From assembly GCA_015680685.1 (NCBI GenBank), contig MNCI01018059.1, positions 1,529,063 to 1,593,062 on the forward strand: DNA of 64,000 nucleotides, given 5' to 3'. The position numbers and the translations under genes are program-made. The notes under the pieces are model-generated. The model saw only the letters and a program-made list of their open reading frames with translations. It did not search any database and was not told where the DNA came from. Below are positions 1-11,695 of this stretch, in pieces; the stretch's first letter is position 1, and the number at the start of each line of letters is the position of its first letter. Source of the stretch: Gnetum montanum (Eukaryota > Streptophyta > Gnetopsida > Gnetales > Gnetaceae).

Positions 1-2598
1 GAACATTTGATTTGCCTTAACATACCAAGTTGCAAATAACTATCGTTCCTCCTCGTAGGCTCTGGCTTTGTCCCTATACTCCTAGAAATTTGTAAGCTAT
101 CAAGCCAAGTTTTCTGCAATATCTTTCTAGTGTTGGTAGCTGTTCTTAACCACCTCTAGTGCAAAATTTGTGATTTCTAGCTTCTGCAACATTTTCTTGT
201 GCTCCACAAATTCTGCTTCATATTTGGTGTAGGTGGTAGCTACCTGCTTCTCGAGCTTCGTTCTTAGCCATCCTACTGTCGACATGGCTAAATTGGCATA
301 TCGCAGGTTTAACAAATTTCATGTACTCTGTGAGATCTTGAATCTGCAGGTCCCAGATTTTAAGCTCTGGTTAGTGGATAAATGCATATGTGTCCAGTAT
401 GGCCTGCCAATCAGTGTGTTGAGCACTGAAAGTATTGATGTGGGACTTGGCCATATGGATCTCCTTTTCTATGATTTTCTTGTACATCCCCACCTAGTCT
501 CTAAAGTGCTTCTTTAACTTTTCATGCCGCTTAGCCTTGTTTTGCCACGCACTTACCTCGATGGTCATCTTTTGACGAATTACGCGTACCTCCTCCATTG
601 AGAGGATTCGATTCTCTCAACTAAATGGTTCATGTCTTGGTTGACCCTGACTAAATATTCTCGTAATTGCTAAAATTTTTCCTTGAGAGCATTCTTCTAT
701 TTTTTCATAGTGGTCAACTGAAGATTGTTAGCAGCGAGCTATTTATTCTCTTCCTGTAAGGCTCTAAGTGCCTTGGCGTGCACGTAGGTTTCCGCTTGTG
801 CCTTAGAGGCATCCTAGTCGGCCTTCTCCTTCTGCTCCACCACTCTTTTATTATCTGCCAATAGTTCATTAAGTTGCTCCATCCTAAAAGTGTCCAGTTG
901 ATCAACGAGAACAAATTGAGATGGGTTCCATTGTGTAGCTTGGAGGGCAACAAGCCTTTCTTGGAGTTTTTCCAACACTGCTTTTGCATGCTCGGCCCTG
1001 GCCTTTGCCATGACCATCTTTCCTTTGGTGGAGATGAGGTCTAATTGCACTGCCGTGACATCTTACGGGATGTCGAACAAGGACATCATTACTTGTCTTG
1101 TCTACAACAATTGGTCAAGGACATCCTCATGCTCCGCACGAGTCATTGAGGGACCAACTAGAGTTTGAGCATCCCGTGCTTCTATAAAATTAACTGGTGT
1201 CACAATAGGAAAGTTGAAAGATTATTTGATGTGATTCATGACCACTTCTGTAGCTCCTACTACATCTTGGTGCTGCATGACCACCACGATGGCCTTTTCA
1301 CCTATTTCCAATTACACCTGGAAAGATGCAGTCTTCCCTAAAAATTATTGTGACCAATGAGTCTCCCCTCCTCTTATTTGAATGGACACCTTGCCCCATG
1401 CACGATCAATGAAAATTATGGACCGTACAGTGTCATCGATGACGTGGAAGAGATTAGCATCATCATGACTTCCCCAACTAACCGTCTCAGCGATGGCCCT
1501 GAGATGGCTCATCGATGGTCGATAATCCTATGGTGATGGTGACAGTTGGTCTCGCTAAATTGTGCTAGGCCTTCCTTGTTGTTTATTGGGCCCTGTGCTT
1601 GGGAGTTGGCTAGGCCCTGCAGTTTGAGTTGCAGTGGGCCCCATCATCTATTCTTGGTTTAGCTCTAGTGTCTCACCAGCACTTTTCCTTGGGGCTAGTG
1701 TCTTTAGTAGTTTGGCAAAAGAAGCATTTTGGGCTCTTCTAGGAACGTCATTGGTGTACCATAGAATACCAACATGTTTGCATAACTTCCTGATGAGACA
1801 AGGAAAGGGCAACGTGAACTTCCTTGTCTTGCATTTTTCAAACCATCTCACGATCTCCATGAGATACAGATGAGGAAGGTTAACATTAGCCTTTCCCATC
1901 AATATCGCATATCCTCTTACCGCATACGTTGAGATTCTTTTTAATCCTCTCTTGGGGAAGATGTGATAAGTGTCAATCTTGAAGTATATTTTTTCTTCTT
2001 GCATCAACTCTCCATATGTCTTGTCCTCTTTGTTGTATGCCCTATCCAACTAAACTCTTCGCGCATCAGCATCGGAGCGAGTGGACAGGTGAGTAACTTT
2101 TGGCCTTGTATTCGGAAGGTTCAACACTTCCAAGATGGCCTTGGTGGAAAAATCTATAGACACATCACAAATGTTAACTGTGGTTCCTTCTTCCTTATTG
2201 TGCCAAAATTGATGCATTTCTCCTCAATACTAGGCACCACTTTCAGAGAGGATAGGCCATAATGGAGACCCTTTGAGTTGGTCCCTAACAGCCTTAGGAG
2301 CGAATTTCTTGAGAGGTCCAAAGTTTAATTCCACGATCACAACTGTTGACATGGACCTTTCTTGGATAGCTTGGACACACTCCAGGGACAACGTGAAGTG
2401 TTTTCCCTATTTAGGTGCTTCAGCAGCTCCTCCTTCCATCTATCTTGACTGCACAGTAGCAGAAATCTCTTGATGTATACTAAATGATTGTGCCTCCTAC
2501 TTTGCATGTTGTTCGGGAGACACTTGTCCTTTGCCTCTCCTAGGTTGCTTCAACACACCTTGAGAGGGTCCTTCTTGTTGTCCAGGTTTAGGGGCCAT
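1..2598 (-). pseudogene. Retroelement accessory ORF (plant-transposon-protein-like domain plus coiled coil), truncated by window edge
   Basis: Reading the minus strand from an ATG at 2598 gives one recognisable protein with about a dozen in-frame stops and some frame changes. It starts MAPKPGQQ, followed by a basic, disordered N-terminus. The middle (about 2050-1650) resembles the 'putative plant transposon protein' domain found in extra ORFs of plant gypsy elements; the most telling piece is LPFPCLIRKLCKHVGI after a YAILMGK segment. The rest (about 1050-1) is rich in Lys, Glu, Gln, Ala and Leu and looks like a long coiled coil. A splice-acceptor-like TTGCAG lies directly before the ATG, so a 5' UTR intron is possible. 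The MAPK start recalls the antisense genes of elements A and D, but I could not align the bodies. It probably belongs to a retroelement extending left of the window. Function unknown; family resemblance is from memory of the domain's pattern. Confidence 0.55.
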
Positions 2599-3260
2599 CT
2601 GCAATCACACGAGGCCAACCATTAGTAAGGTTGTTTACAAAATTTAAGTTATACCTTACTCCTGCCTTAATGAATTCATTTCTTATTTCATGTGATCCAG
2701 AGTTAGAAATCTTGTGCAAATGTCCCCTAAAAGTTTTACTATTGGGTCCCTAAATTTGATTAGGTGACTTTAAAATTTAATTTTCTGGTGTAGGGGAAGA
2801 GATAAGATTATTTTTGGCACATGTTTATCATCATTTTTTGTAATCATTTACCCTTGATAGTATTCTTCGGACAATGATGAACTTCAAAAAATTTATACAC
2901 AATTTGAAAGTGTATCCCTCCCCCACAACTATGTTGAACACTCCGGGTTCAAGCAGGTTCTTTTGGAATAAGAATTAGAGCCCTGGCAAGTGAGTTATGG
3001 ATATTGGAACAAGAGGTGCATAAGTCATGAGTTGTAGAAGAAAATTTGAAAAATTCTCCCAGCGTGAATAGTTGAAAATGATGTTGATGTGCATGGGGGA
3101 GGGGGGGGGGCCATATATATAGTTTCGTGTGACACGATATTACGTACATGATAGTGCGGTTGTGATATCATGTCGAACACGATATTACATACATGATATT
3201 ACATACACGATATCATGGCTTGTCTAAAGTAGGGTACTTAGAAAAATTGATAAATTTCTA
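2599..3260 (-). promoter_or_regulatory. Upstream region of the left accessory ORF: TATA box and GATATC-type repeats
   Basis: On the minus strand this stretch holds, in order, a cluster of CGATATC/TAATATC-like words (about 3223-3131), a TATATATA box (3120-3113), a C10 run (G10 on the plus strand, 3101-3110), a pyrimidine-rich leader and TTGCAG just before the ATG at 2598. This order resembles the U3 of the element B LTRs (GATATC cluster, then TATAAATA), although the flanking sequence does not align. I infer a promoter for the accessory ORF. No ORF of note lies here. Confidence 0.4.
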
Positions 3261-3299
3261 AAATTCTAAACTCAAAAATGAAGGACTTGAAGTTAGTGT

Positions 3300-4499
3300 A
3301 AAAGGTCTAGGGTAATATTAAATAGTCTTGAAGGCATCCAAAAAATATAATGGTGTAGAATCTGGCAATGAGATGCATGAATCAGATGAGGAGAAAGGAC
3401 ATGTGTCAGTTCATAGGAACATTTGAACTAGAAGGATAATGAGGGAAAGAGTATTTTAATTCTTGGAGGGTAGGAAAGGATGTGATGATGATGTGTTGTG
3501 AGTGTAGATGACAAGGGTTATGCAAGTGGGTCCTCCCCAAAGTAGGTCTTACCTATAATGCCCTTGCGTAACCACACCTTAAAATGTCCATAGGTACTAG
3601 AAGGGTTAAATGTAATCTAGACCATTTTCACAAAACACGCACATGTAGATACCATCCTGATGAGGTATGAATTCAATGCTACACAAGACACGAGTCACAA
3701 ATTCATGAACAACGAGATGAGGTGAATTGTAGAAGGGATTGCAGAGATTAGGACATGAGGTAGCTGACCTAGGGCATAATGAATCTTCAATGTAAGGCAT
3801 GATTAATGTGTCATTAACCTGTCGCTCAAAAATCAAGACCAAGTCCATTCCTTTGATAAATGACATCGCATTGTTTCATCCCAATGATAAATAAAAATAA
3901 GAGTATCATGATGGCAAGGCGTACAATCACTTGGCATTTTGTACAAGGGAGGAGTGATTTTTCTTTGTGGTACTCTTGTTTGTGATTTTTTTCAAAATGC
4001 TTAATCCAGAGAAGCCAGCATGGGTGCATGTCTTTCCAGTGGGACCACCTAGAATAGCATTGAGTTTTCTTGATTGAATGCCTTTTGATTACTCTTACTC
4101 CCATTTTCCATTATATCTACAAGGATCTTAGTACAACCAAGTTGCATGATAACTCCTATAGATGTCACCAAAGAGAATCCACAAGTCCCCTTGATGTCAC
4201 ACCCTGGCCATTCCTGCTTAGTCCATTCTTCTTCGCTCTGGGTATAATAAACAGAAGGTTACTTTAAGTTTTAATGATTGGGAATATCATTCTACCTAGG
4301 GTAGAACCTCTTATTAATGGAATGGGTATGTGGATGTTGTGGGCTCGCTGTTCATGTAATTAGTCACTTGAGACTTGATAGCGGAGAACAACACCTCAAC
4401 CAATGAGTCACATGAGTGCTTTATTCATAGATGAGATTACTTATAAAAACATAAAATAACAAATTGAAAGATGAAAAACTGGAAAACAAAAAATTGAAA
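3300..4499 (-). other. Non-coding 3' region of element C
   Basis: No credible gene. Part of it aligns with the 3' non-coding regions of E and B: the minus-strand words GGTTACGCAAGGGCATTAT and GGAGGACCCACTTGCATAAC (about 3580-3510) recur slightly altered near 36850-36905. An A-rich stretch at 4430-4500, a T-rich stretch on the sense strand, corresponds to the T-rich stretch after the protease scrap in B (32480-32620). Small ORFs here are not conserved in the other family members. Confidence 0.5.
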
Positions 4500-6761
4500 A
4501 ATTAAAGAAATGAAAAAACATTTGTTAATTCTGTGTTGTTAGAATGGAAGATACCCCCCATAGCTAAATGGTTGAGCATGGCTAGAATTAATAAATGGAA
4601 GGTTCGGATCCAAGCATTTTGGAAACATTGGAGTCCAATCATATTCGAACCACCAAATGTCTTTTGAGGTGGTGGTAGGAATATACCCAAATTGGGGTTC
4701 ACACACTTGATTGTAGTAGGCATAGTGGGGCAGATTATAAGATGTTGTCATGTGATAAGGAGCTAACTCACTATGGCACCCATGACCATAAGATGGTAGC
4801 AAGGATCGACATGTCTCCCCATGTGGCTATATTCATTGGGCCCCATGGTTGTTGGAGTATTGAGTGATGGCCTGATAAGATAACATGAGGCATTGGGTTC
4901 AAAGAGGAAGATGCACCATAGTGTTGGACTTGTGCTGAGTTGGCAGATGCAATGGTTTCGAAACTATGATGTCCCTTTCTACGGTCATGTCTAAAGAAAG
5001 GATACTTCTGGTGTTTTGGAGGACCTCCACTACGGTTGATAGTAGAAGCACAAGTAACGCTCATGGGTTGATGCTGTGGTGCAAATCCTTCAGGCACAGT
5101 TGGTGGCGATGTAAAAGGAGGTTAAGGATGAGAATATTATTGTTGTGGAAAAGTGTAAGGTACATGAGGTGGCAAGCTTGGTGGAGAGGGTATGAGTGGA
5201 TAGTATTTTAGAGAATGATAATGATGAGGTGAAGTAGAGGATGATGATCTAGCTGGAGAAACAAGGTGTTGAACATAGTAAGCATTTGACATTAGGACAT
5301 ACAAAGGATACAGTCGGGTTGGCAATGGCCTCCCCCACGACTAGGGCTTTTGCCATTGTGGTTGAACCCGATATTTCTGTACGAAGTCTGGGTGTAACAT
5401 TCCTCCCCAATGCTCATGTAAATGTGACAAAATTGGGCATTTTCCTTTGGGGTGATCATACAGATAGACGTTACATTGATATGTGAAGTTGGTAGTTGAG
5501 TTCTTATTCTTATTATCTTCTATCCTTTGTTCTGATTATTGCGTGGTGTCTTGTCCTGTTTCTTGATTTGGCATAGTTGTGCCTCTACTATTGTTAGCAT
5601 ATTCTCCATATTTTCCATGCACCCACTTTGTCATCTTATTGATCTTTGCCTCAATTTCATCTAATGATTGTAGGATTGGCAAAGATGATTCCACCTCCTT
5701 GAGGTGAGTTGATTTCTCCTCTTCATGATCATGGACCTTTGCTAATTCAATATTTTGGTCCTATTGAGAGCTTTCAACATTCTCTCATTTAGCCATTTCT
5801 CCTTCTTCTTTTGCTACCCACTTAATAAGCTCTTGGAGTTGATAGGTTTGTAGCTCGTGTAGTTGACCTCAGGCATACATCCCTAGGGTTTCCCTTGTTT
5901 CTTTACGAAGCCCATTCGTGATATGGTACATTAGCCTTTCCTCAAAGAACCCATGGCTTGGGCAATTTCTTAACAATGCATAATATCTTTCTAAGGCCAT
6001 GTCCAAGGTTTCATGTTATGCTTGTTTCCACTCTTGGATTTTTTTCCTCAAGGCTGACACTCTTGCATAGGTTAGATATCGTTCGTTGAAGAGTTCTACC
6101 ATTGTTTGCCAACTACAAATTGATTTTAGTTTTAACAATCTGTACCACACATTTGCTTGGCCAACAAGTGTCATGAGAAAGAGCTTAAGTTTTTTCCACC
6201 CATTATCAATATTTTTCCATACACAGGCATCATAGAAGGCTTGTATATGCTGTTGTGGATTTGAATCATAGCCTCATGTGAACTTGGGAAAGTTATTTAA
6301 ATCAAGCCTAGGTTGCGAGTTTGCGAGTTGAGACAATGTTTTCCTTATTCATGTTAGCATTTTTAATTTTTTTTCTGAGCTCGATTTTTAGTTCTACGCT
6401 GATCCCTTGAAAGATAGTTATCTTTGTCACAATCTGACGTTGAAGGAGTAGAGGAAGAGAGGGAACTGTAAAACTTGTTATGAATTTTGTAAGTCTTCCA
6501 ATCATTTTTAAATTTGTTAGTTATCAAGAAGGTCCTAAGCCTTTTCAGGATCCTTGTTCTATGGGATATCTCATCCTTACTAGAGGTGTTAGAGTTGGAT
6601 GACAAAAGTCTTTGAGTATCGTTGGGGTGTTCATGAATGTAGGGGACTCTTGCATAAGGTTGAGTACTCCAAACTTTATCTTCATCATCATATAATTTGT
6701 TGGTTCTCCAATGAATTGCCTTACTCGTTGTTGCGTTGTCAGAGTCTTGTGAGAGAGACAT
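4500..6761 (-). pseudogene. gag pseudogene of element C
   Basis: The protein starts MSLSQDSDNATTSK at 6761 and runs with stops and frameshifts to about 4500. Segments in order: a Ser/Asp-rich basic N-terminus (6761-6363); a capsid region (about 6300-5860) that lines up with elements B and E, including an 'LFNERYLTYARVS' type helix and a 'HETLD...ERYYALL' segment; a charged linker; then C-x6-H-x4-C-x4-H-x-H around 5460-5410 (CNVYLYDHPKGKCPILSHLH); and a Pro/Ser/His-rich tail. Gag packages element RNA into virus-like particles. No protease follows. The zinc-binding role of the Cys/His motif is inference. Confidence 0.7.
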
Positions 6762-6885
6762 GGTTGTAAATTTGTGTGTGATTTAATTGTAATTATTATT
6801 ATTATATTTTTTTTCTGAAAGATATATTGTTAATACATTGTTATAGCTATCTTGTATGATGTAACTGATCTAAATAACTAGCACT

Positions 6886-6905
6886 GTCCCTAGCAACAAC
6901 ACCAA
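6886..6905 (-). other. Primer binding site of element C (decayed tRNA-Asp type)
   Basis: Immediately after the LTR end, the minus strand reads TTGGTGTTGTTGCTAGGGAC. This is a decayed form of the TGGCGCCGTTGCCGGGGA site, complementary to the plant tRNA-Asp 3' end, which is better preserved in element B (11553-11570). Confidence 0.6.
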
Positions 6906-7735
6906 TGATGAGTGGTGAGGTACCCCTACACTCAACCATACGAATACGAGCGTTTCATGCACGATCCAGTCAAACTTCGTAGATGGGCTAGTTGTGGTAT
7001 CTAAATATTTACTCACTAATCTCAGTTAGTTATCTTCCCACCTGGACTAGTATTTTCTTTGTCACATATGGTTTAGTCCAAAGTGAGGTGTATGATGTAG
7101 TTTCTAACCTAGTGCTACTCTTGGAGGCAATGGAAAATAACTGTAATTAAGCTAGGAGGAAAAGGGTGAAGAGAGTCCAAGCTAGCCTAAGTGCGATGAG
7201 CATCCATCTCTTAATCATCTGTACACATCTTGGACCTCGTGCATGACTACTACTGGGATTACCAAGCACAAATCTTAGGTACACTACTAGGTTACCAAGT
7301 AGTCACACTTAAATGCTCGTGATTAAGTCATACTCATTCCGCATTTAAGGAGTTTAGGGTGAAGAGATATTAACTATGAAAGTAATAAATAATAATAACA
7401 ATTGAATAATTAACCTAAGTGAATGTTGTAATGATGAAGTAATATCGATCTTTATTTCTGGTCATGTGCGTGTCCAAGTACGTCACACTCGAATCAAGGT
7501 GCCGTACAATTACAATCATTACACTATGGGCATGCACTGGGAGAAAGGGTTGAGAAGGACTAAAAAATGAACTAATTTCTATCTACTAACTGAAACTAAC
7601 TTACTGAAAAAATGGCTCCTTTCCAATGTGCCCCATTGTGTATTTATAGGCTAACATGGGAACTGTGATATCGCATATACGATATCGCTAGTCAGGCTGC
7701 AATATTATAGTGGTCTAATGAATCACGATTCATCA
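6906..7735 (-). repeat. 5' LTR of element C
   Basis: The 830-bp LTR runs TG...CA on the minus strand from 7735 to 6906. It opens TGATGAATCGTGATTCATTA and closes with a GAGTGTAGGGGTACCTCACC block shared with the B LTR ends. GATATCG-type words (near 7690-7660) precede a TATAAATA box (7648-7641), placing the promoter about 95 bp from the LTR start. Confidence 0.75.
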
Positions 7736-8270
7736 AATATGATGAAAACTAAACTCTAATAGTCCCTCCTACCAAAATTGTGACATTTGGCCCAACAAGA
7801 TTCATGTCTAGAAGATTAAATTATTTTTCCTTCTTTATAATGTGAGAGTTGGTATCGAACCGCCAAGCTCATCTACAAAAATAAGCACAAAAGACATAGC
7901 TAGATTTTCCATCATCTTCAATGGCTCTCAAGATTTTAGCATATGAACAAAGATGATGAAAGGCCTCCTTGAACATAATGGCTATTGGAAAATAGTTGAA
8001 ATAGGTTTTGAATTCATCCATAATTTTGAAGATTTCACCATATTACAAATCAAAGAATATGAAACAAAGAAGAAGAATAATAATTTGACTCTCATGATGT
8101 ATTAACTAGTATCTCACAAGTTTTTTTTAGGATAATGTCCTATTAGAATACAAAGGAAACTTGGCAAATACTTAGTCATAGAACGAATAAGAGATTGTAT
8201 AGTTTAATTAAATAATAGACAAAAGCCACCATTTCCAATATGTATTATGTTTCTAATCTTTCCAAACCAA
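7736..8270 (+). pseudogene. copia-like gag fragment with primer-site remnant
   Basis: At 7850 the sequence TGGTATCGAAC resembles the initiator-Met primer site of plant Ty1/copia elements (TGGTATCAGAGC). About 60 bp downstream the plus strand encodes, with stops, a copia gag N-terminal pattern: FNGSQDFSI, then MMKGLLEHNGYWKIVEIGFE, ending near 8268 where element E begins. No LTR for it is recognisable in 7736-7849. It is the left flank of the E insertion. The family call rests on pattern memory only. Confidence 0.45.
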
Positions 8271-9077
8271 TGAATCGTATTTTTCTTAGGCCCTAATATC
8301 AGATCACATGCTACATTATCAAATATCTAATATTGCAAAACCTGTGTGTGTGCCTATAAATATAGCACTTGGGCAGACAATCTAGAGTAGTTTAATTATA
8401 TTGTCAATAGAGTAGCTGAACTCTTATAGTTTTATTCCATAGTCAGTTGTACGATGTCTTATTCGAGTGGCAATGTACCTGGTCACATTCCATGAATGAC
8501 AATAAGATTGAGATTGATTCTTATTCATTGCAACACTTTGAATTAGATTAGATTTACTTTCCATGCAATTTATATTCCATGTACTTAGTTAATATTTACA
8601 TTTCCATGCACATTAATGAATTGGTAGAATGAGCGTGACTAGTTTTGAGTGTAAACACGAATTCACTTGGTAATCCCATTAGTGTTATTGCTTGGTTTGC
8701 TTAGTAGCATAGTGCTTGGTAATCCTAGTAGTGGATACATGGGTTTAGGACATGTATGGCAAGTTGGGAACGGACACTCATCATCCATAAGCTAGTTTAG
8801 ACTTTACTTTTAGTTGTTAATTAGATTAAATAATTAATTTCTCTCTTATCATTAGGAGTATCATAAAGCCTAAACAACATCAATAATCATATGCCTCACT
8901 TTGGACTAATCCATACATGACAAAGCTATCATAAGTCCAAGTGGGAATATAGCAAACTACAATCAAGACATAATGATCTAGATGCCACAACTAGTCCCAT
9001 CCACAAAATTCAACCAGATCATGCGTGAACGCTTGTGATTCATATGGTTGAGCATAGGGGGTATCCACCACTCATCA
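8271..9077 (+). repeat. 5' LTR of element E
   Basis: About 807 bp, matching 59902-60715 over its full length with many substitutions and a few indels (for example, the 3' copy has extra bases around 60088-60128). A TATAAATA box lies at 8355-8362. The LTR ends CACTCATCA, like the B and C LTRs. The first three bases, TGA in the 3' copy, appear mutated here. Confidence 0.75.
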
Positions 9078-9202
9078 TTAGTTATCAAGGATGGCGCTAG
9101 TTATCTAGATTAGTTATATTATAAATGATCACTGTAAAAGTATTAATGATTTATCTTGTAGAAAATATTAATATTTTATTTCAAGTTACACATGTTAAAA
9201 AC
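9078..9202 (+). other. Primer site remnant and leader of element E
   Basis: The site directly after the LTR (TTAGTTATCAAGGATGG) is a badly decayed primer site. The next 60 bp align with the leader of element C read on the minus strand (both contain GCTAGTTAT then TAGAT/TTAGAT), which ties the two elements together. Confidence 0.5.
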
Positions 9203-10767
9203 ATGTCTTCTTAACATATGACCAATAATGCATTGTATGATGAAAACACTCATAGGAAAAATGATAATCTCTATACTGAAGAGAATTGGAGTGAAAAACC
9301 TCCAACAAGGGTTTCATATGCTTATTTTCACCCTTACTACATGCAAGGACTGCATTAAACTAGTACAGACAATCCTAGAAAAGATGGAGTAAGTCCTAGA
9401 AAAAGGAGGGCCTTAAGGCCTATGACTTCCTCTAAACCTAGAAAAGATAAATCAAGGGACCATGGGGAGAACTATAGGAGCCATGATAGTTCTTCTAGTT
9501 CCTCATCTTTCTCTTCCTCTTCAACATCTAGTTCTAATGAAGATGAACGTAGGTATAGAGATAGAGCTCCCGTATGGAGTTAAGATGAAGATAGAAATTG
9601 AACCCAAAGGAAAAATTAAATACATTAAAATGAGCATAGACAAGATCATCAAAATCAGACAAATAGAAATATAGATTATCATCATGACGTATCTAATATA
9701 GATGAACCCTTGTTGGTTACTAAGGACCTAACCCAAATTTGGGAGGTAGTTCAAATACCCCAAAGACTTCAAAGGTATAACTGCATCAAACAACTTAATA
9801 TGGATAACATTCCTAAATTTAGGGGAGGCTATAATTCTAATCCACAACATCATTTATAAGCCTTCCACGATGCCTATGCCTTGCAAAATATAGAATGTAA
9901 GTGGAAAAATGTTAAACTATTTTCTAGGATACTAGTTAACGAAGTTGAAAGTTGGTATAGATCCTTAAAACTAGATTCAATCCATTGATGGTTCACAATG
10001 CTAGAACTTTTCAAAGAAAAATACCAAACGTATGCAAATGTGTCCAACTTTAGAAAACAAATCCAAGGATGAAAACAAGAAAATCATGAACCCTTGGATG
10101 TGGCCTTGGATAGATAATATTTGCTACTACATAGATGTCCTGACCATGATTTCTCTCAAAAATCATAGATGGACTTCGTAATCAAGCGAGGAAGATCCTT
10201 GGGAATTATGCCCAATATTAGTTATATGAATTAAAAGCCCATCAGATACAAAGGCTAATCAAGCAAGTGGCAAAACAAGAAGGAGAGTTATTTAAACGAG
10301 AGAATGTAGAGGAATATAACTGGGACCCAACTTTTCAAAAGAAAAGGATCCATATCTATGATGAAAAAAAAGAGGTAGCTCTCGATGAGGTGATTTCACA
10401 ACAAAGCTTGTTAATACAAAAGTCTATCAATGAGCTTGAAGCAAGGATAGATAAGATTTGGAAGTTGATGAATGACAAAGTTATAACTTACATGAAAACC
10501 ATAGAGGAGAGGGTAAGGCAAAACCAATCAAGTCATCTAAATAAGAAGAGAGAAAAGAATCAAGAAATAACTAGGAACACTTATAAGAAAAAAGGAAAAA
10601 TGGCTGTAGAAGAAGAGGCCATAGACTCAACCATAGAAGATGATGATGGATGTGACATCTACCTATATGACCATCCAAAGGGTTATTGCCCAATCATGTT
10701 GCATTTACATGAGTATTGGGCTTTTTCTTTGAATCCCAAGTTTGTACATAGATATCTTACACTCTAA
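9203..10767 (+). pseudogene. gag pseudogene of element E
   Basis: The protein begins MSS near 9203 and carries several stops. It has a Ser-rich N-terminus (about 9485-9550), a capsid region starting near 9800 (MDNIPKFRGGYNSNP) that aligns with B and C, a charged coiled-coil segment (10267-10600, clean ORF) and the invariant motif C-x6-H-x4-C-x4-H-x-H (10651-10710, CDIYLYDHPKGYCPIMLHLH). The open frame stops at 10767, about 75 bp before the B insertion. A protease did not survive on the other side of B. Function: RNA packaging. Confidence 0.7.
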
Positions 10768-10841
10768 TTATACATCAAAAAAGGATATTAAACACAGAGA
10801 CCTAGGAATTAAAATAGAAAATCAATAAGAAGAAGCAAATA

Positions 10842-10846
10842 CATCT
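10842..10846. repeat. Target-site duplication of element B, left copy (CATCT)
   Basis: CATCT directly precedes the TG of the 5' LTR and recurs directly after the CA of the 3' LTR at 35519-35523. An exact 5-bp duplication is the normal integrase footprint of LTR elements and fixes both borders of B. Confidence 0.9.
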
Positions 10847-11551
10847 TGATGAGATGCGATTCGCATACACGATATCATGGCCTTCGCTATATCGTGTTGT
10901 CCCTTGCGATATCACGTACACGATATCACGGTGCATCGTCATATCTATAAATAAGAGGCGGCTCTTCCTTGTTTCCTCATCCTGGGCTAGAAGTAGGAAA
11001 ACTCTAGCAGATTGATCACTCCAAAGATAGAATATTTTCCATGGGCCCGTAGTAGGAGTCCTAAAGTGAACGAATCTTTATTCGAGCAACATTGTACCTG
11101 AACACAAGTTGTGTACGAAAATAAAGAGGAACTTCCTAGATAAACCTTGCAATGCATGGAATAGGATTTATTTTAATGTTATTTATTGCTTTCTCTCTCT
11201 CATCCTTAAACTCCTAGAATGCGGAATGAGTACGACTTGATTATGAGCATCTAAGGATGTGTACGGATAGTCAAGGAATAGGCTGCTCATCGCACTTAGG
11301 CTAGATTAGATTCTCTCAACCCTTTCCTCCTAGTTAAGTGCCTCAGTAAGACCACTTTGAGCACACGCGTTATGCGTGGTGATCCCAGCAACAATTAGTA
11401 TTTGGTAGCCACGGTTGCATTGGTTTAGGGTGTGTATGGTAAGTGGGAACGGATGCTGATGCTAGGTAATTTAGACTTAGTTCATTAGTTAGAGTTAGTT
11501 AGTTTCTCCAACCCTTCACCTCNGAGTGTAGGGGTACCTCGCCACTCATCA
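10847..11551 (+). repeat. 5' LTR of element B
   Basis: 705 bp, TGATGAGATGCG...CACTCATCA. The U3 carries clustered GATATC words (about 10860-10930) before a TATAAATA box (10946-10953). It is shorter than the 3' copy (1079 bp) for two reasons: it lacks about 130 bp present at about 34920-35055, and it lacks about 190 bp at the single unresolved base N (11523). Element C's LTR contains sequence comparable to that second missing block, so absence here, not gain in the 3' copy, is likely. Confidence 0.85.
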
Positions 11552-11552
11552 T

Positions 11553-11570
11553 TGGCACCATTGCCGGGGA
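11553..11570 (+). other. Primer binding site of element B, tRNA-Asp type
   Basis: TGGCACCATTGCCGGGGA lies one base after the LTR. It differs at two positions from the complement of the plant tRNA-Asp 3' end (TGGCGCCGTTGCCGGGGA), a common primer in plant gypsy elements. Confidence 0.8.
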
Positions 11571-11695
11571 CTAAGTGTTTGTGTGCTGAATAGAACATAA
11601 AGGATATCATTCACATCGTTGGGAGCCTAAACAAACCTTCGGGTTAATTAATTAAACAAGAATTTATATAACGGTGAAATAGCACACCAATAAAA
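11571..11695 (+). other. Leader of element B
   Basis: Non-coding 125 bp between primer site and gag. Nothing else seen. Confidence 0.5.

Larger units (their letters stand above)
3300..7735 (-). mobile_element. Element C: gag-only LTR retrotransposon, minus strand
   Basis: Read on the minus strand this is a 5' LTR (7735-6906), a primer site, a gag relic (6761-4500) and non-coding sequence to about 3300. No RT, RNase H or integrase is visible. Its LTR ends, leader and gag match elements B and E, so the three are one family. The expected 3' LTR is not found; either it was lost near 3300 or the element continues through the accessory ORF to beyond position 1. The left boundary is therefore approximate. 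Confidence 0.6.

Noticed and set aside
3130-3225. 3' LTR of element C, from the GATATC-type words
   Set aside because: The sequence around the words and TATA box does not align with the C or B LTRs and lacks TG/CA ends; kept as a promoter-like region instead.
11553-11570. Possible tRNA-Asp gene fragment
   Set aside because: Only the 18 bases complementary to the tRNA 3' end are present, directly after an LTR; it is a primer site.
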